A DNA stretch of 64,000 nucleotides, taken from Antitrichia curtipendula (Eukaryota > Streptophyta > Bryopsida > Hypnales > Leucodontaceae). The notes below the pieces were generated by a model. That model worked only from the letters and a program-made list of their open reading frames with translations. It made no database searches and was not told the origin of the DNA. Within the stretch, counting starts at the first letter, position 1; every line of letters starts with the position of its first letter. Positions 34,590 to 47,562 of the stretch are shown in pieces. The stretch spans positions 10,602,001 through 10,666,000 of the forward strand of contig OX579635.1 in the NCBI GenBank assembly GCA_951230915.1. Direction: 5' to 3'. Position numbers and translations under genes: made by a program.

Positions 34590-35725
34590 TGATAGAAAGT
34601 ATAATTTTTTTTCTTTCCAAAAATGCATTGAACTCTCAATGTGCTATATAACCACCATGTCTTCAATCTGGGCTCCCATTCACGTCAAAATTATTCATGT
34701 TAAAATTGTTGGAATAAAGGAGGCTTCTGTTAGAGGGGTTAAAATTGCCCTGTAACTTGAACTTGGGATGCAGCCAACTATTGTTTTCACTATGTTCCTG
34801 AATTTTAACCCCTTATCACGTCAATCCTTTTTTGAATTTTTGCACATTTTTGCATATATCTTTGTACAGAAATATCATTTACTACAATTTCATGAAATTG
34901 ATCAATAAGGAAGGTTGTCTTTTCAAAATTCAAGTATTACATTGGATGAATGAGAAGTTAGCTAGAAAAAATAGTGCCTTGCAAGCCCTTATTCATTGTT
35001 TGGAATATGAACATTGGAGTGCTTAAGGGTTTTGGTTCAAAACACCTACCTTTCCAAAGTGAACCTAGCAGCCTTCCAAACTCTTGCAACAAGATAAATG
35101 CTCTTTGGGACATCTTGCAAACCAAGACCACCTATTCGAGCTTGCCGAGATCATGAGCAATCTCCTTGAGAAGGTTACATCAATCACTGTGCGCAAGGAA
35201 TCCATAGTCTTAACTTCCACTTGCATGTTGCAGCAATGAAGTCCTTTGTAAACAATAAACACATGACTACAAGACTAGGCTTCACAAAATGGCACAAAGA
35301 TTGGATCGTTGTAGACATTGTGGGTTTTTTTGGCGATTTGGTGCAAAATTGCACCAAAATTTCTGACCTAGCACCAAGCCTATAGGAAATTTTTAGTAAA
35401 ATTTTAGATGAAATCGCCAAAAAACTTCAAGTTCAAGAAAAATCTTGGATGAAATCGCCACATTGTGAATGAAAATAGAATTATAGATATGTAGTATCAC
35501 ATTTTCTATCCAATACGTGGATGAATGTTGGAACTTGGAGCACCACCGTAACATTTAATATTGCCACTTTGCCACTTTATGAAAAATGAAAAAAAAACCC
35601 ATTGTTTGTAGACTTAAAGCATGACATTTTGACTGATGAGTCATCCCTCAAAAACATTGTAGGTCAAATTTAGGTTTAGCAAAAGCTAAATGAATGCTAT
35701 GATGTGGCTTGTTTAGCTCCAATTT
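34590..35725 (+). other. Intergenic DNA with short coding-like relic
   Basis: Mostly AT-rich. Around 34940-35460 several frames have coding texture with stops (for example LARKNSALQALIHCLEYEHW, then LFELAEIMSNLLEKVTSITV, then LGFTKWHKDWIVVDIVGFFG), and the phrase GATGAAATCGCCA is repeated at about 35408 and 35450. It is probably a decayed transposon or gene; the family was not recognised. Confidence 0.3.
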
Positions 35726-35727
35726 AT

Positions 35728-35770
35728 TTATATATATATATATATCTGTGTGTGTGTGTGTGTGTGTGTA
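35728..35770. repeat. (TA)n(TG)n microsatellite
   Basis: An alternating TA tract passes via TATCTG into a TG tract of about 12 repeats. Confidence 0.95.
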
Positions 35771-35904
35771 TGTCATAGTCTAAGATGCCTTCGATGACAA
35801 CAATACCTTGTTTTTTGTTGTAATTCTATCCATACATTGAATTGCCTAGACTCTATTGTGGACAAAGTAAGTTTTGGAGCTCACTATTATAAAAACCCAA
35901 GACT

Positions 35905-36165
35905 TTGAAGGGGAATGTAGGTTTTGTGGAATCTGAAGTGGCCAACATAGAGTCTAGATTTAAATCTTATAAAAGAATCTATGGAAAATTTTAAAAGAGC
36001 ACTTCTATAATCAAGACCAACCGAAGAATGTGGATGAAATAAAGGTCATCGAAAATAAGGAGTGGAAAGTTCTTGTGGCTAAAAAGTTGAACTTTCTTGT
36101 GGCTTCTTTGGAATCTTTGCTAGAGTAGTCAAAGACAGTTACTGACACAAAAAGAATATCAACCC
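35905..36165 (+). pseudogene. Tc1/mariner-type transposase relic (C-terminal DDE part)
   Basis: The frame through 35939 reads WPT-stop-SLDLNLIKESMENFKRA, the counterpart of the Tc1/mariner signature WPxxSPDLNPIExxW. After a frameshift near 36008 the next frame reads QDQPKNVDEIKVIENKEWKV, matching the following family block (xRPKNVDELxxxIxxEW). Then comes a tail with stops to about 36165. Only this short C-terminal part survives, with in-frame stops, so it is dead. No TIR or TA duplication was identified around it. Confidence 0.6.
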
Positions 36166-36199
36166 AATGGTAGAAAATAACTAAAATTTCTATGTGAGC

Positions 36200-38400
36200 C
36201 ATTCTACAACTTCAAAATTTATGTCAATAGAAATTAGATAGCTAAGGAATAGCTTCTTGTAGTTAATGTAAAATGATTCGAAGTAGAGGAAGCCAAGAGA
36301 GGAATTACTATTATTTTTGTAGAGTATTTGTTTGTGAAAAATGAAAAATCACCTATACTTTCTATCTACTACTGTACAAGAATGGTGAATGAGTACAAAC
36401 AATTTGCATTTCAAATCTATTAAATAATTAAAAACTTCAAATTAATAGGACATGATCAATATTCATTAAGTCAATAATTACAAAATATATTGGAAAGATA
36501 TCTCAGTTAATATTTAAGATATAATGCATTGTGATTGAACATTTTTGAAAAGAGTACAAGAAGTTGTCTTCTTAATGACCATTATCTATTGAATAGTATT
36601 GCCACCATTGATTGCAATCATATCATGCATTTAGCCAAGCCTAGTGATAACGGATATATCAATGGTATCTTTCAAGAAAAAATTGATAACTCTGAGTATA
36701 TGATTCTTTTGTCAATTGATGACATGTGATGGCTTAAAAGCATCACTAGTATTATGCTGTTGCTTTTGTCTTGTTTAAATATTGAATAATAATTTATTCA
36801 AATACAAATGAATAGAGCATTTGATTCAAAATTATTCTATAAATGAAAGTGTTATAATTATTAAAAAGAAATGCATGTCATAAAGGTTGTTGTTGAGATT
36901 TCATCAAGTAATTAGGATGAAACATCTATTTTTTTATATACATCTTTTGTTGCTTTGGGTTCGTTGAACATATATTGTTTCATGTACCATAGGTCTTCAT
37001 TTAAATTATCTAATATAGAAAGATTTACGCTACTTTACAACTGGGAGGTGAAAACAATAGACAAATATATTTTTAGTATATTTTGCATTCAATTACACAA
37101 TCAAACATGCAATCCATATGAATTGTTTCCCTGGAATTTGAATTAATTATCTTGCATTGTTATACAAAATATTTTTCAATAATATATTGTGTAATTACAA
37201 TTGGCAAATCAAGCATTGATGATGTCAAGATCTTCTTTGTTGTAGTAGAAATGCATTTATTTATATAAAAAGATGCTATACACTTCTTCAATGTAGTGTA
37301 TTCATCAATAGTTGAAAAATGTATAAAAAATAAATAACTTCATGTAAAAATGTCTAAAACATAAGTAACTTCGTTGTTGAAAGAAGTTTAACTTGGTCAT
37401 TTTGTGCTTCATGGTTTTTGTACAAGGTTCTATATCCATGCACGTAGAGATGGGAAGAAAATGGAAGAATTCACAAAAAATAAATTGGGCCTTAATTTAT
37501 TTAGCCTCAAATGCTTACAACTACACGACCTAGGTTTGCCTTTCTACTAAGTTCTTTTAGAAATTAAGAAACATTCACATAAAGGAGATACACTTAAACT
37601 TTGAACTTGATAAAACAACTCTTATTGCAATGGAGGGTTGAGATTAAATGGGAGTATATTACATTGGCATTATTCTAATCCACTGACTTTATTGAGGTTA
37701 TTTTTTCCCTCTTATAGAACAAGACATTCCTCTTTCATGTGAATGTACTCTTAGATTACATAGACACCAAACAAAAATGTTTTAATGTTGAAATGGAAGA
37801 AATAATCCCACAAAAATGGAAAATATATTGAGATTATAGAAGAATGTATCTTTTGGATACACTAGAACTTCAAATAAGCGAAGGACCGGGACTAGCCTAA
37901 TACATTATATGAGACAGAGGTTCGTACATTAGAGAAGGTCATTTGCATTTATGACATTTGTATACAACCTGATTTGAGACAAGTCTCACACATTAGAAAG
38001 TATCAGTTATTAGAAGGTTTAGGGTACATTCATATCAAAGGGGCTTATCTTCATCCTTAGTTGGATAAAAGTCCCACCACCACAATGAAAGATTATTGTT
38101 AATACCCAAAAGATGCATAGATTGCATGTTTGGAGTACATAATGATTGGGGGAAATGTAGTGGAATTATTTTGACTTTTTTCTCTTGCTCTTCGTGAGAT
38201 TATTTTGTCCCTCTCAATGCATAAAATATTCCCCTTTGGTGCTAAGGAGTTCAGGGTCCGGGGTGAAGAAAGGGATTAATTTTCTGTGGTTTTGAATTAG
38301 CCCACGGTTCAGGGTTCAAGCGCCCAAATTAAATATACAAAAGTATCAACGAAAACAAAGAGGGTGACCTAAACTGTACCCCTTTTAAAGATCTTCAAGC
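36200..38400. other. AT-rich intergenic DNA, no gene seen
   Basis: Short frames at 36535-36729 and 36955-37146 lack recognisable features or neighbours and are likely chance. From about 38220 the composition becomes mixed toward the PP1 promoter. Confidence 0.45.
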
Positions 38401-38459
38401 CCAATATTTGCCAAGAACTGGTAGATCTTAGGGAAGCGGGAATGCGCCTAATTGATCTG

Positions 38460-39636
38460 TAGAAGAGGAAGCGCGCAACGTTAGCTTTGTTTTATTTTGT
38501 CCGCTTCTTCGAGGTTTTGGGAGGTGAGCGACGATCATTTTGCAGAGGCGGGGGACGACTCGGCGATCTCCATCGCCATCACCGATGCTTTCTTCTGCAG
38601 TGGCGTAAGCGGATCAAAGCCGTTATGGACGAGTCCCATTTCTCACTCTTAGGTTAAATCCTCGCGGCCCATTTGAGTCCTTTTGTTTGGAAACCCTAAC
38701 TGCCCTGTCCTTTTGCTAACCTGGAACCTGTCTTCGCTTTCCTCTTTACTCCAATGCATTTCTATAGTTGTGTGTTATTTTTGGCTCCTCGTAACTCCTC
38801 TACTTCCCCTCGTAACTCTGATATTATTCTCATCTCTTCAGTGTGTTAGAATTTTTACGATGTTCGGCACCTTAACTGCTCGTTCTCTCCGTTGCAGCCC
38901 GTCTGGGAGATGTTCTGACAGTTGGCGACGTTGAATTTCTAGGGTTCTCGCCCTCTCTGTGACGACCGGGGATAACCCTAAGGCCTTCCTGAATGTGAGT
39001 TTTTTTCCAACCATTCTATTGATGTCTCGTTTCCAATCTCGTGTGAGGAGGTTTTACTCCTGGATGTGAAATGCTAGTGTTCATCGAATCCTGGAAGCTT
39101 CTTGCGGCTCAGATGTGGTCGCAACTTGTGTCTGCTTGTATGAGTGAAAGGGACTGGATTGTTCGTACACTTAAATCTGTTTAATATTCTAACCTGGGGT
39201 ATTAAACAAATCCTCTATGACGTAGTTTGAAGGTTTGCTACAGTCGATGATAGTTTGGCAAGCGTGCAGTATATCCCTGAAATCCAATATAGAGAGGGTT
39301 GTTATAAAGAGGGTAGAGTGTTGCTGGATTGGATGTGTGAAGCTACTTGCGATTTCGATAGGGTTTCAACGTTTGTTTGTGGCTGTGTATTTGTATGAGT
39401 GAGGGTGGTCGAAAATTTTCCATATAAGGGGAGGTCTCTTGCGAGCCATTCCTTAGTATTCCCAATTTTGAGAAGCGAGAGGACATGGTTTCTCCAGGTC
39501 CTTGACCCTGGTGTATCCAAAAATGTTTTTGAATCGGTTGCAGAATCTGGTGGAGTACTATCTTAAAGAAGACAACGGATCTGGAAGGCGGAGAACGTGA
39601 GGTCCCTGATTGTGGGGAGAAGTGTGAGGGAGGGGA
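38460..39636 (+). promoter_or_regulatory. Promoter and 5' leader of PP1 gene, probable leader intron
   Basis: A GC-richer stretch starts at about 38450. An AAACCCTAA telo-box-like motif is at about 38691 and another ACCCTAAG at about 38975. A good donor (GAAT|GTGAGTTT, intron from 38995) and acceptor (GGTTGCAG|AATC, intron ending 39543) suggest a 549-bp intron in the 5' UTR, leaving a leader of about 93 bases before the ATG at 39637. This is inferred from splice consensus alone. Confidence 0.45.
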
Positions 39637-41170
39637 ATGGACGACGCGGTGTTAGATGATATTATAGCACGGCTGCTCGAGGTGCGGACTGGGCGGCCGG
39701 GCAAGCAAGTACAGCTGTCGGAGGCCGAAATTCGTCAGCTCTGTGTTGCATCCAAAGACATATTTTTGTCCCAGCCGAATTTGCTTGAGCTTGAGGCTCC
39801 AATCAAGATCTGTGGTACTACATTTAAGTTATACACGATGTTACAATCGATTTGCAAAAAGAGGACAAGCTTAATCTGACCCTTGATCATCTTGAAATAT
39901 TGGCTTGTCAAATTGAGGATGCTAGGTTTCAGTGAAATTCAGTGGTTCCTTTTTAAGTTTTTTAGGACTGAGAATTTGTGACCAATCTCATATTTTATTA
40001 GCTGGAAAATTGAATGTTGAAAATTTTAATGGGTCGTAGCTTCTTAAAGGACCGATGAGACACCTGGTACTTGTGTGCTTCATGATGCTCTGCTTGTAGT
40101 GATAACTGAAGCGCTTCTTTGCTGCTCCAGGTGATATTCATGGGCAATATTCTGACCTTTTGAGGTTGTTCGAATATGGTGGCTTTCCACCGGAGGCAAA
40201 TTACTTGTTTTTAGGGGACTATGTGGACAGGGGAAAGCAGAGTCTAGAAACCATTTGCCTTCTCTTGGCATATAAAATCAAGTATCCAGAGAACTTCTTT
40301 TTGCTAAGAGGTAACCATGAATGTGCATCAATCAATCGGATATACGGCTTCTACGACGAATGCAAACGGCGGTTCAACATACGGTTGTGGAAGACGTTTA
40401 CAGATTGTTTTAACTGCTTGCCCGTGGCTGCCTTGATTGACGAGAAAATTCTTTGCATGCATGGAGGCCTTTCCCCAGACCTCAAGAACTTGGACCAGAT
40501 AAAGAAGATTGCACGGCCAACTGATGTCCCTGATGCAGGTTTGTTGTGTGACCTTCTGTGGGCGGACCCTGACAATAATGTGGCCGGCTGGGGAGATAAT
40601 GATCGAGGAGTCTCCTTCACATTTGGTCCGGACACTGTCTCTGAGTTCTTGCAGAAGCACGACTTGGATCTCATCTGTCGAGCCCATCAAGTACTGTGAT
40701 GCAATCTTTATATCCGGTAGCCTTTACATTTCGATTTGCACATTATTAAGAATGTTTTGTACTATTCCATTTTGTTGCTGAAAGTGTGCACGTTGCATTG
40801 AAAAGTTATTGATTGATGCACGATTTATTCGTGGATTTCTTGAAACTGTATCTCACTTATATGGTTGAGAATGGAGAACTCACACCAGACTCAGATTCTG
40901 TGTATCTAAATCTGAAGTGGTTAATGTCGCTTGCAGGTAGTGGAGGATGGCTACGAGTTTTTTGCTAAGCGCCAGCTAGTTACTATTTTCTCTGCACCAA
41001 ATTATTGTGGTGAATTTGATAACGCGGGTGCAATGATGAGTGTTGATGATACTCTCATGTGCTCGTTTCAGATTCTTAAACCAGCAGAGAAGAAACAAAA
41101 GTTTGTCTCATATGGCAACCATCCTTCACGACCTGGAACACCTCCTCGTGCATTCAAGGTCAGATATTGA
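39637..41170 (+). CDS. Serine/threonine protein phosphatase PP1 catalytic subunit
   Basis: Three coding exons: 39637-39814, 40131-40690 and 40937-41170 (972 nt, 323 aa), with GT..AG introns of phase 1 and phase 0. The protein shows the complete metallophosphatase set: GDIHG (60-64), GDYVDRG (88-94), GNHE (120-123), HGG (170-172), RAHQ (243-246) and [16 protein letters not shown] (265-280). PP1-type wording such as [20 protein letters not shown] and [11 protein letters not shown] is present. Length fits plant type-one phosphatases (TOPP). PP1 hydrolyses phospho-Ser/Thr and is steered by many regulatory subunits in cytosol and nucleus. The end PPRAFKVRY follows CAAG|GTCAGATA, which could act as a splice donor, so an alternative C-terminus is possible. 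The start is chosen at [13 protein letters not shown], the normal family N-terminus. Confidence 0.95.
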
Positions 41171-43480
41171 TGTACCGTACGGCCATGCCAGATTCGGCAA
41201 AATTTTGATCGCTTATTTGGCCTTAAAATCCTGAAACGTGAATTATTGTTTAATTTAATCATCAAAATATTTCTCAATTCTTGGTAATCTTGGAGAATAT
41301 TATATATGATTATTAATAGATTATGCGACACAGAAGCGTCGATTATGATATGGATATACGGGCATAAAACGTCTCTTGGTAGGCTCCCTGACTGTTTTTT
41401 CTCTTACAGTACTGGGGTTAAATATTACTGGCATGTTTGTGTTTGAGTAAGGATGCACATGATTGTGCATGCAACAATTTTTACTGAGACTGAGACTTGT
41501 ATATGTGGTGCCGGGGACAGGGATAATGCCAGGTGCCGGTTATGAGCTTGAGAACAAAGCTATTAAAGTAAGCACCTTTGAAGCTGAAGTCGTTTCCTCG
41601 TGAGTCTGTTTTGAGGGCTGGCAGCGACTAAGTGTGGACTTGCTCTTTGGAACGGACTTATCAAGTGGGGTACCTACACAGTTAGCTGTGGAGCTGGAGT
41701 TTGTGGCCACCAGAAAGTGGAGCATGATCCTTGAGATACATACACAAATATGTATGCCTGCAATGCACTCAAGAAACCTAGTAGCAGAGTAGTTAATTTG
41801 AAAGCTGGGGTGGTGTCCTCGCGGGGGTGTGCGGTAGGGCACATGTTTTGTCTCTGTACACTTGCCAAAGCAAGAGATTTACTTCCTAGAGTGGCATTGA
41901 CAATGTGTGAGTGAAATGTCTTCAGCAGAAGAGCAATTGTGTGCCAATCGTAGAGTATGTACATTAGGGAGCGTGAGCACCCGGTTTCAAGTCATTTCAC
42001 CTCATTCCGACTGAACTTGTATTGCAATCTGCTTGGCACGAGTTCCTGTATTATCGTGGATAATACTGCTCATTTTGAATTCTATAACGGTCCTTTTTCT
42101 TCTATCTGGTCATCTATTTAACCTCAGAGTCTCAAGGCCTTTTTTCCCATCAAAATCCACTCAAAACTGCCACTTCTTCTGCCACTTCTTCTTCAAAGAG
42201 CAAAAAAATTTAGAAATTCTAATTTTTGCACACGTGATCTTGCACTGAACTAGCAAAAGAATGTATGGAAGAAACTTGAGAAACTTTGATTGTGTAGATT
42301 GTGAGCTATTTGTGTTCAAAGTGAAAAGGAAAAAAAGTTTGTTCCTTTTGTGATTAGATGGTAAGACTTTGAATCTTCTGAATTTAAAGTTTTTGCAACA
42401 AAGATTTTTAATTTTTAATTTTTTATATTGAAGAAATGAGTTGAAAGTTTGGGACAAAAAAATGAACTTGATTTTCAGTTTTGAGAATATCAATATTACC
42501 GGAAGTGCAGTAAGTAGAATGAAAATCTAAATTGTTAATTGCTCTAAATTGGAATTGAAAGACATTAATCCCACTAGTGAGATTGTTTTAGCAAGCAAAC
42601 TAAACTATGTGGAATTTTTTATTCTTTTGAATTGTGAAAATTGAGTTAAAAAATGAATCCATTTCAAGATGATGTATTGATTGCCCGCAAAACAAAAAGT
42701 TCCATAACTTTCACATCACAAATCCAAATAGAATGTATTGAAGCTTCACATGTACACAAAACTATAATCTTTGAGAAAAAACATTAATATTTAAAAAATT
42801 CAAATTTTTAAGGTTTTTTTCTTTTTGGCACAATGAACTATTTTTTAGGCTTAAGGGAGACATACTTTTTGCTCCAAGACACTAATTGATATAATATTAT
42901 ATTCACAAAAAGATAATGTGATTTTTTATTTACAAAAAGAGTTCCTAAAAATCATGTCAAAATTTGAGGTCACAGAAACCTACTTAAAATTCCAAGCATC
43001 CCTCCCAATTTTAGGGATTAAATTCATGACATTCTATTTTCAACAAAGTTATTTCACTTTCTAGACTATCAATAGTTTTTTTATTTTATTTTAATTTTTT
43101 TAAACACATGGACAATTTCCATTGCAAGGGAAAACAATACCTTTAGATGTTTTTCAATTCCTTTGGAGGGCCGTTTTAGGCTTGTCCCCAATGTTAGGAA
43201 CTAGCTACTATTGTCCGAATTGTTTTTTTAATTTGAAAAAACTTAAAACTTAAAAAAACAAATGAAAATATTTAATTAAATTTTCTTACAAAATAATATT
43301 TAAAAAATAATTTAATTTAATTTAATTTTCTGAGGTGGCAGTAGTTTTGCCACATCAAACTGCTAATTTTGGGTTGATTTAGTGCAGTACCGGCGTTCGC
43401 AGCAATTCAAAAACTCGCCGTCCTTAAGGACCCCAAAATCTTATGTAAAGACATAACCAAGGGACCATGTTTTTGACAAA
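41171..43480. other. PP1 3' region and AT-rich spacer
   Basis: 41171-42000 is mixed composition, probably 3' UTR and downstream DNA. 42000-43480 is AT-rich. About 42110-42500 resembles about 14100-14500. A block at about 43160-43230 (GGAGGGCCGTTTTAGGCTTG) is similar to the complement of about 50615-50690, the insert in the LINE ORF1. No gene seen. Confidence 0.4.
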
Positions 43481-44149
43481 TTTTTTAGAATTTTTTTAAC
43501 AACTAACCAAATGAAGAATCAAAACAAAGGCTAAGCGAAGAGGGTGGCCAACCACCCAAATGGCTCTTGTAAAACTGCAGCCTTTCATGAAAAAACGTCC
43601 ATCTTTGGAAGCGCAAGCTTCCAATTCATCTACAAATGACTCCTCTTACCAAAAAATTTGTTTGAAGCCATGTATTGTCAAAACACCTAAGGAAAGATGC
43701 CAACATTGTTGGGATAAAGAGTGTAGAGTTTGATAGTTTTAAACCAAGCCGCCCAAGCATGGTCAATGATGGCTTTCCAAATCACTTGCTCTAGCTTTTG
43801 AAAAAGCCAGTTGCAATTGTTGAAGCAAATGGCATTCTTGTCAAGTTAAACTATCCAAATAACCAAGCCTTTGAAAAGAGACTACATCGTAGAGTCCTTC
43901 CTCAATCAACAAGGTAACTTTGAGCAAAAAAGACATTGTTGCCATGTAAGGGAAGGCTATCTTCTAGTGACATGAAAAATTCAAAAGGCATAATAAAGAG
44001 TAGAGAGCAAAATTCCACGTGGGTTGAGTTTTGGTGTAGTGATGGAATCAATGCAATATCGTCTCGTCAATCCCATCATAGCAACTTTGACATATGGCAA
44101 GGATATTTGGGTTGGTAATCTTGCGCCAGTAATAGACTGCCACCGCACA

Positions 44150-46730
44150 ATGATACACTAACTACAAGAAGCCCGCATCAATTTGAAGTCTGGATTTATG
44201 CCAAACTTCCTGCCTTCTAAGTCGATATCCCACCACAAAATCCCCGAGCCATTTTTCATGTATAGATTTGGTGAGGTCCATGCTGTTGGTCAACAAAGAG
44301 TAGCCAAATTTTGTTGAGTATGAATGTAGAAGTCTTGATTTGTCCCACGACCATCTACCAGGGTCAAAGAAAAGTTCCTTAGTAATTCCCACATACATCA
44401 AGGGGTTAGTTTTTGGTTGTACGATTCTCACTTGCTTATGCCACCTAAGTAAGAGTTGAGGAGCATGATGAACTGCACGAGGTTAAGACTTGAGGGCCAA
44501 AAAAGAGCAACCAACTGTAAAACTCTGAAGGCTAGTAGGAATATTGATTAGTTGGTAACCCAAAGTTAGTTTAGGCTTGAACTATTGGTTGTGCAATAAA
44601 TCACTAACGGGAGTTGGTCACCCTCTTGTTCTGACACTTCTAAGAATTCTTGTTGTTGAATCACAAATTTATATTCAGTGAGTAAGCAAATCCAAGCTCT
44701 GGGAATTGAGCTAATTAGTCTTGTATAAGCCTGGAACTCTATGTCAAGCATCCCAAATAGTATTCTTGCCAAATGCCAAGGTATAAAAGAATTTGCAAAA
44801 TCATCCTAAATATACTGAATTTGTTCAAAACCTTTATACATAAGTAAAGTGGCACGGTTTGTAGAGAAGCCATGTGATCTTCTAAGAAAATGCATTGTCC
44901 GCTAGATTGGAGAAGTAAGAACTTCGTCACTGTTTTTGGATTGTTGGGCAATGATATGTTTGTTGAGTAAATGCCATGATATGATGATTCTATCCCATAT
45001 TCAAGAGCCTTTGCAAACATGAAATTTGTGAAGTAAGATCCATTGAGGCATGGCTGACCAAGTACCTTGAGATTGAGGTCGATATTGAAGAAGTTGATAT
45101 CTGAGAAGAAATTGTAAGTTCGATGAAACTGAAAGCATTGCTTTAAGGACCCACTTGGCCATCAAATCATGAAGAGTCTCTTTTGGATCCACAAGATTTA
45201 GTCCTCCTACTTATTGGGATGCACAATGGTCCGACCAACTTACTCTAGCACAACAACAATGGATGGAGCTTGACCAAAGGAAATCTCTCATCGAGGCCCT
45301 AATTTTGCAAATACTCTTCAAAGAGCCTCCTCAACTAGCAATAAAGAGCCATAGAGTGCTGAGTAAAATAGAATTGACAATAATTGCTCAACCTACTAGG
45401 GAAAGATGGATACTAGTCCAATAATCAAGTTTTTTGCAAATTTTTCCTTCTAAAAATCCATCCACATCCATTGTTCTCAAGTCAATTTCAAAAAGGGAAG
45501 CCTAAAAGTTTTGAGAGATGGTGTTCAACCGCCCATAGGCATTCAATGTTTGAAAGCCAAGGTGGAACAATGTCTAGGGAGAGCCAATAGGCTAGACTTT
45601 TAGGCCAATTAAACAAAAGCCCTAAAGCGACACCATATCTTTCTAGAAGAACAGAGAGGCGCCAAAAATATTTTTCTTCTCCTTTGAGCATGAAGTTAAA
45701 ATCATTTGCATATTGGCTAATGTGTTGTTTTACTTCCTTCAACGGAAGAGAAATTCTAGAGAGTCCCCCACATTTAACAAATGTTTAGCTGCTCCACTGA
45801 GGACTTCTCCAACAAATAGGAATAAATAGGGGACTGGTATGTGGACAACCCTGTCTCACTCCATGATTCCATGAAGGACTGAAGAAGATTTGGTGTTTAT
45901 TGACAATTTCATTTAAGAAAATAATAATTGAAACTAAAAATAAATAATGCTAAAATAGTGATTTTATAATGAAATTCTAAAAGTTGGTGCTATTACCTAT
46001 TTATAAAAAAATATTAGAAAAGAGATAAAGCGGTTTATCTTTGAGTCGAGGATAAAAATTAGACTGTGAAAAGTCTCAATTAAACAAATATGACCTTATT
46101 AGTGAATAAGATCTTATCTAGGTATACAAAAGAAGGAAGGATCTCCATAGTCTCCAGAACCTTGAAAAGAAAGGGAAGGTGGACTATGTCATATGCCTTT
46201 TGAAAGTCAAGCTTCAACAAAATTGCATCTTGATTGAACTCCTTAGCCCATCCAATAGTCTTGTGAAAAAATAGAATATTATCAAGAATGTACCTAGTTG
46301 ATATAAACACCGTCAAAATTGACTGAGGGCATCTTTGAAGAGCCTTGGCCAAGATTTTCTAAGCAACGTTGAGCTAGCTAATTGGTCTCCAGTTGCTGAT
46401 ATCTTTCCTAGTCCCACCCTTGTGAAGTAACGCAATAGTGCCCCGATTTATACCACTAGGGAGGGAACTTCAAGAAATGGCTTAAATAATCAATGTAGTA
46501 AATTCTTCTCCAATACCGTACCAATATTTTTTATAGAACTTTGTAATAAATCCACTGGGGCCAGGGCAGCCATAGCATCGAAGGCAAGTTTGAGTTCTTG
46601 AGCAGAGAAAGGAAGAGATAGCAAATCTTTGGATTCTTGGGGAATTGAATTTCATTCAAAAGTAAGCACAAAAACTCATCCATAGCAATGAAATTATCAA
46701 GAGAGGATGGGGATGTTGTATACAAGCAAC
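44150..46730 (-). pseudogene. LINE ORF2 reverse transcriptase and C-terminal part, broken
   Basis: The reverse transcriptase shows TRYILDNILFFHKTIGWAKE followed by LLKLDFQKAYD (about 46160-46310), the classic motif pair of plant LINE RT. The catalytic box reads QYANDFNFMLKGEE (about 45690-45730) instead of YADD, so a catalytic Asp is replaced by Asn. Further C-terminal fragments extend to about 44160 (DPGRWSWDKSRLL). Frameshifts and stops separate the blocks. Confidence 0.8.
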
Positions 46731-47078
46731 TGTAGAAATTTGAGCAAAACTATTTCAAGCCTGCAAGGTCCTCAATGAGTTGGCCTTGGATGTTACATAG
46801 ACCAAAAATGGCAGAAGAAGCTAGTATCTCTTGTTTAGCTTTAAAGAATTCCGCAAACACTATTTTCCCTCCAATCTTCCACCTAATTTGTGCTCTATTA
46901 GCTACAATAGATCTATTGTAGTTGAGGAATATTGTTGCATGGCGCCAACTTCCTCAATCTTGGGCTTTTTGACAGCAATAAGAGCGGTAAGCCTTGGAAA
47001 ATAATTTAATTTTAATAAAGAAAGGAGTAGAAGAATGGGCACCATACCATGCTTTCTCTATTGTCTGTTTTGTCGCAT

Positions 47079-47492
47079 CTAGCCACTAGTCATTAATTTT
47101 CCAACTAGAAGGCATGTTGGGGGAGTTATGAAATTTGAAATTAGTTGAGAATGATTGAACCAAGTGTTGTCACTACGGATTTTGTACTCCTTAAGTTTTT
47201 GGTTAGATGTTCCAGCTCCATTCTTGAAAATATAAAATTGGTCAAGGCATGCCAAAATACGGCTACCATCGCCCCTAAAGTTATCCCAAGAATATGTTAG
47301 ACTATGCATTGAAAAGAGGCTGTCAATACCTGTTTGAGTATTCCGGTCAATGAGGGCCGTTGATTGTGTTAAAAATAATTAGACTTCCTTGGAGCACCGT
47401 CGATTCAAAAAAATAATTTGGGATACGATATAGATACAGATATAGTATTGATATGGATACATGTGTACATATATAGCTACGAATACAGATAC

Positions 47493-47562
<70 letters not shown>

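Noticed and set aside
38683..38934. 83-codon frame in the PP1 leader
   Set aside because: Lies in the 5' leader before a probable leader intron, with a Leu/Ser-rich reading and no family features; most likely non-coding.
40328..40690. Long minus-strand frames (107 and 120 codons) opposite PP1 exon 2
   Set aside because: Antisense shadows of the strongly conserved PP1 coding exon.
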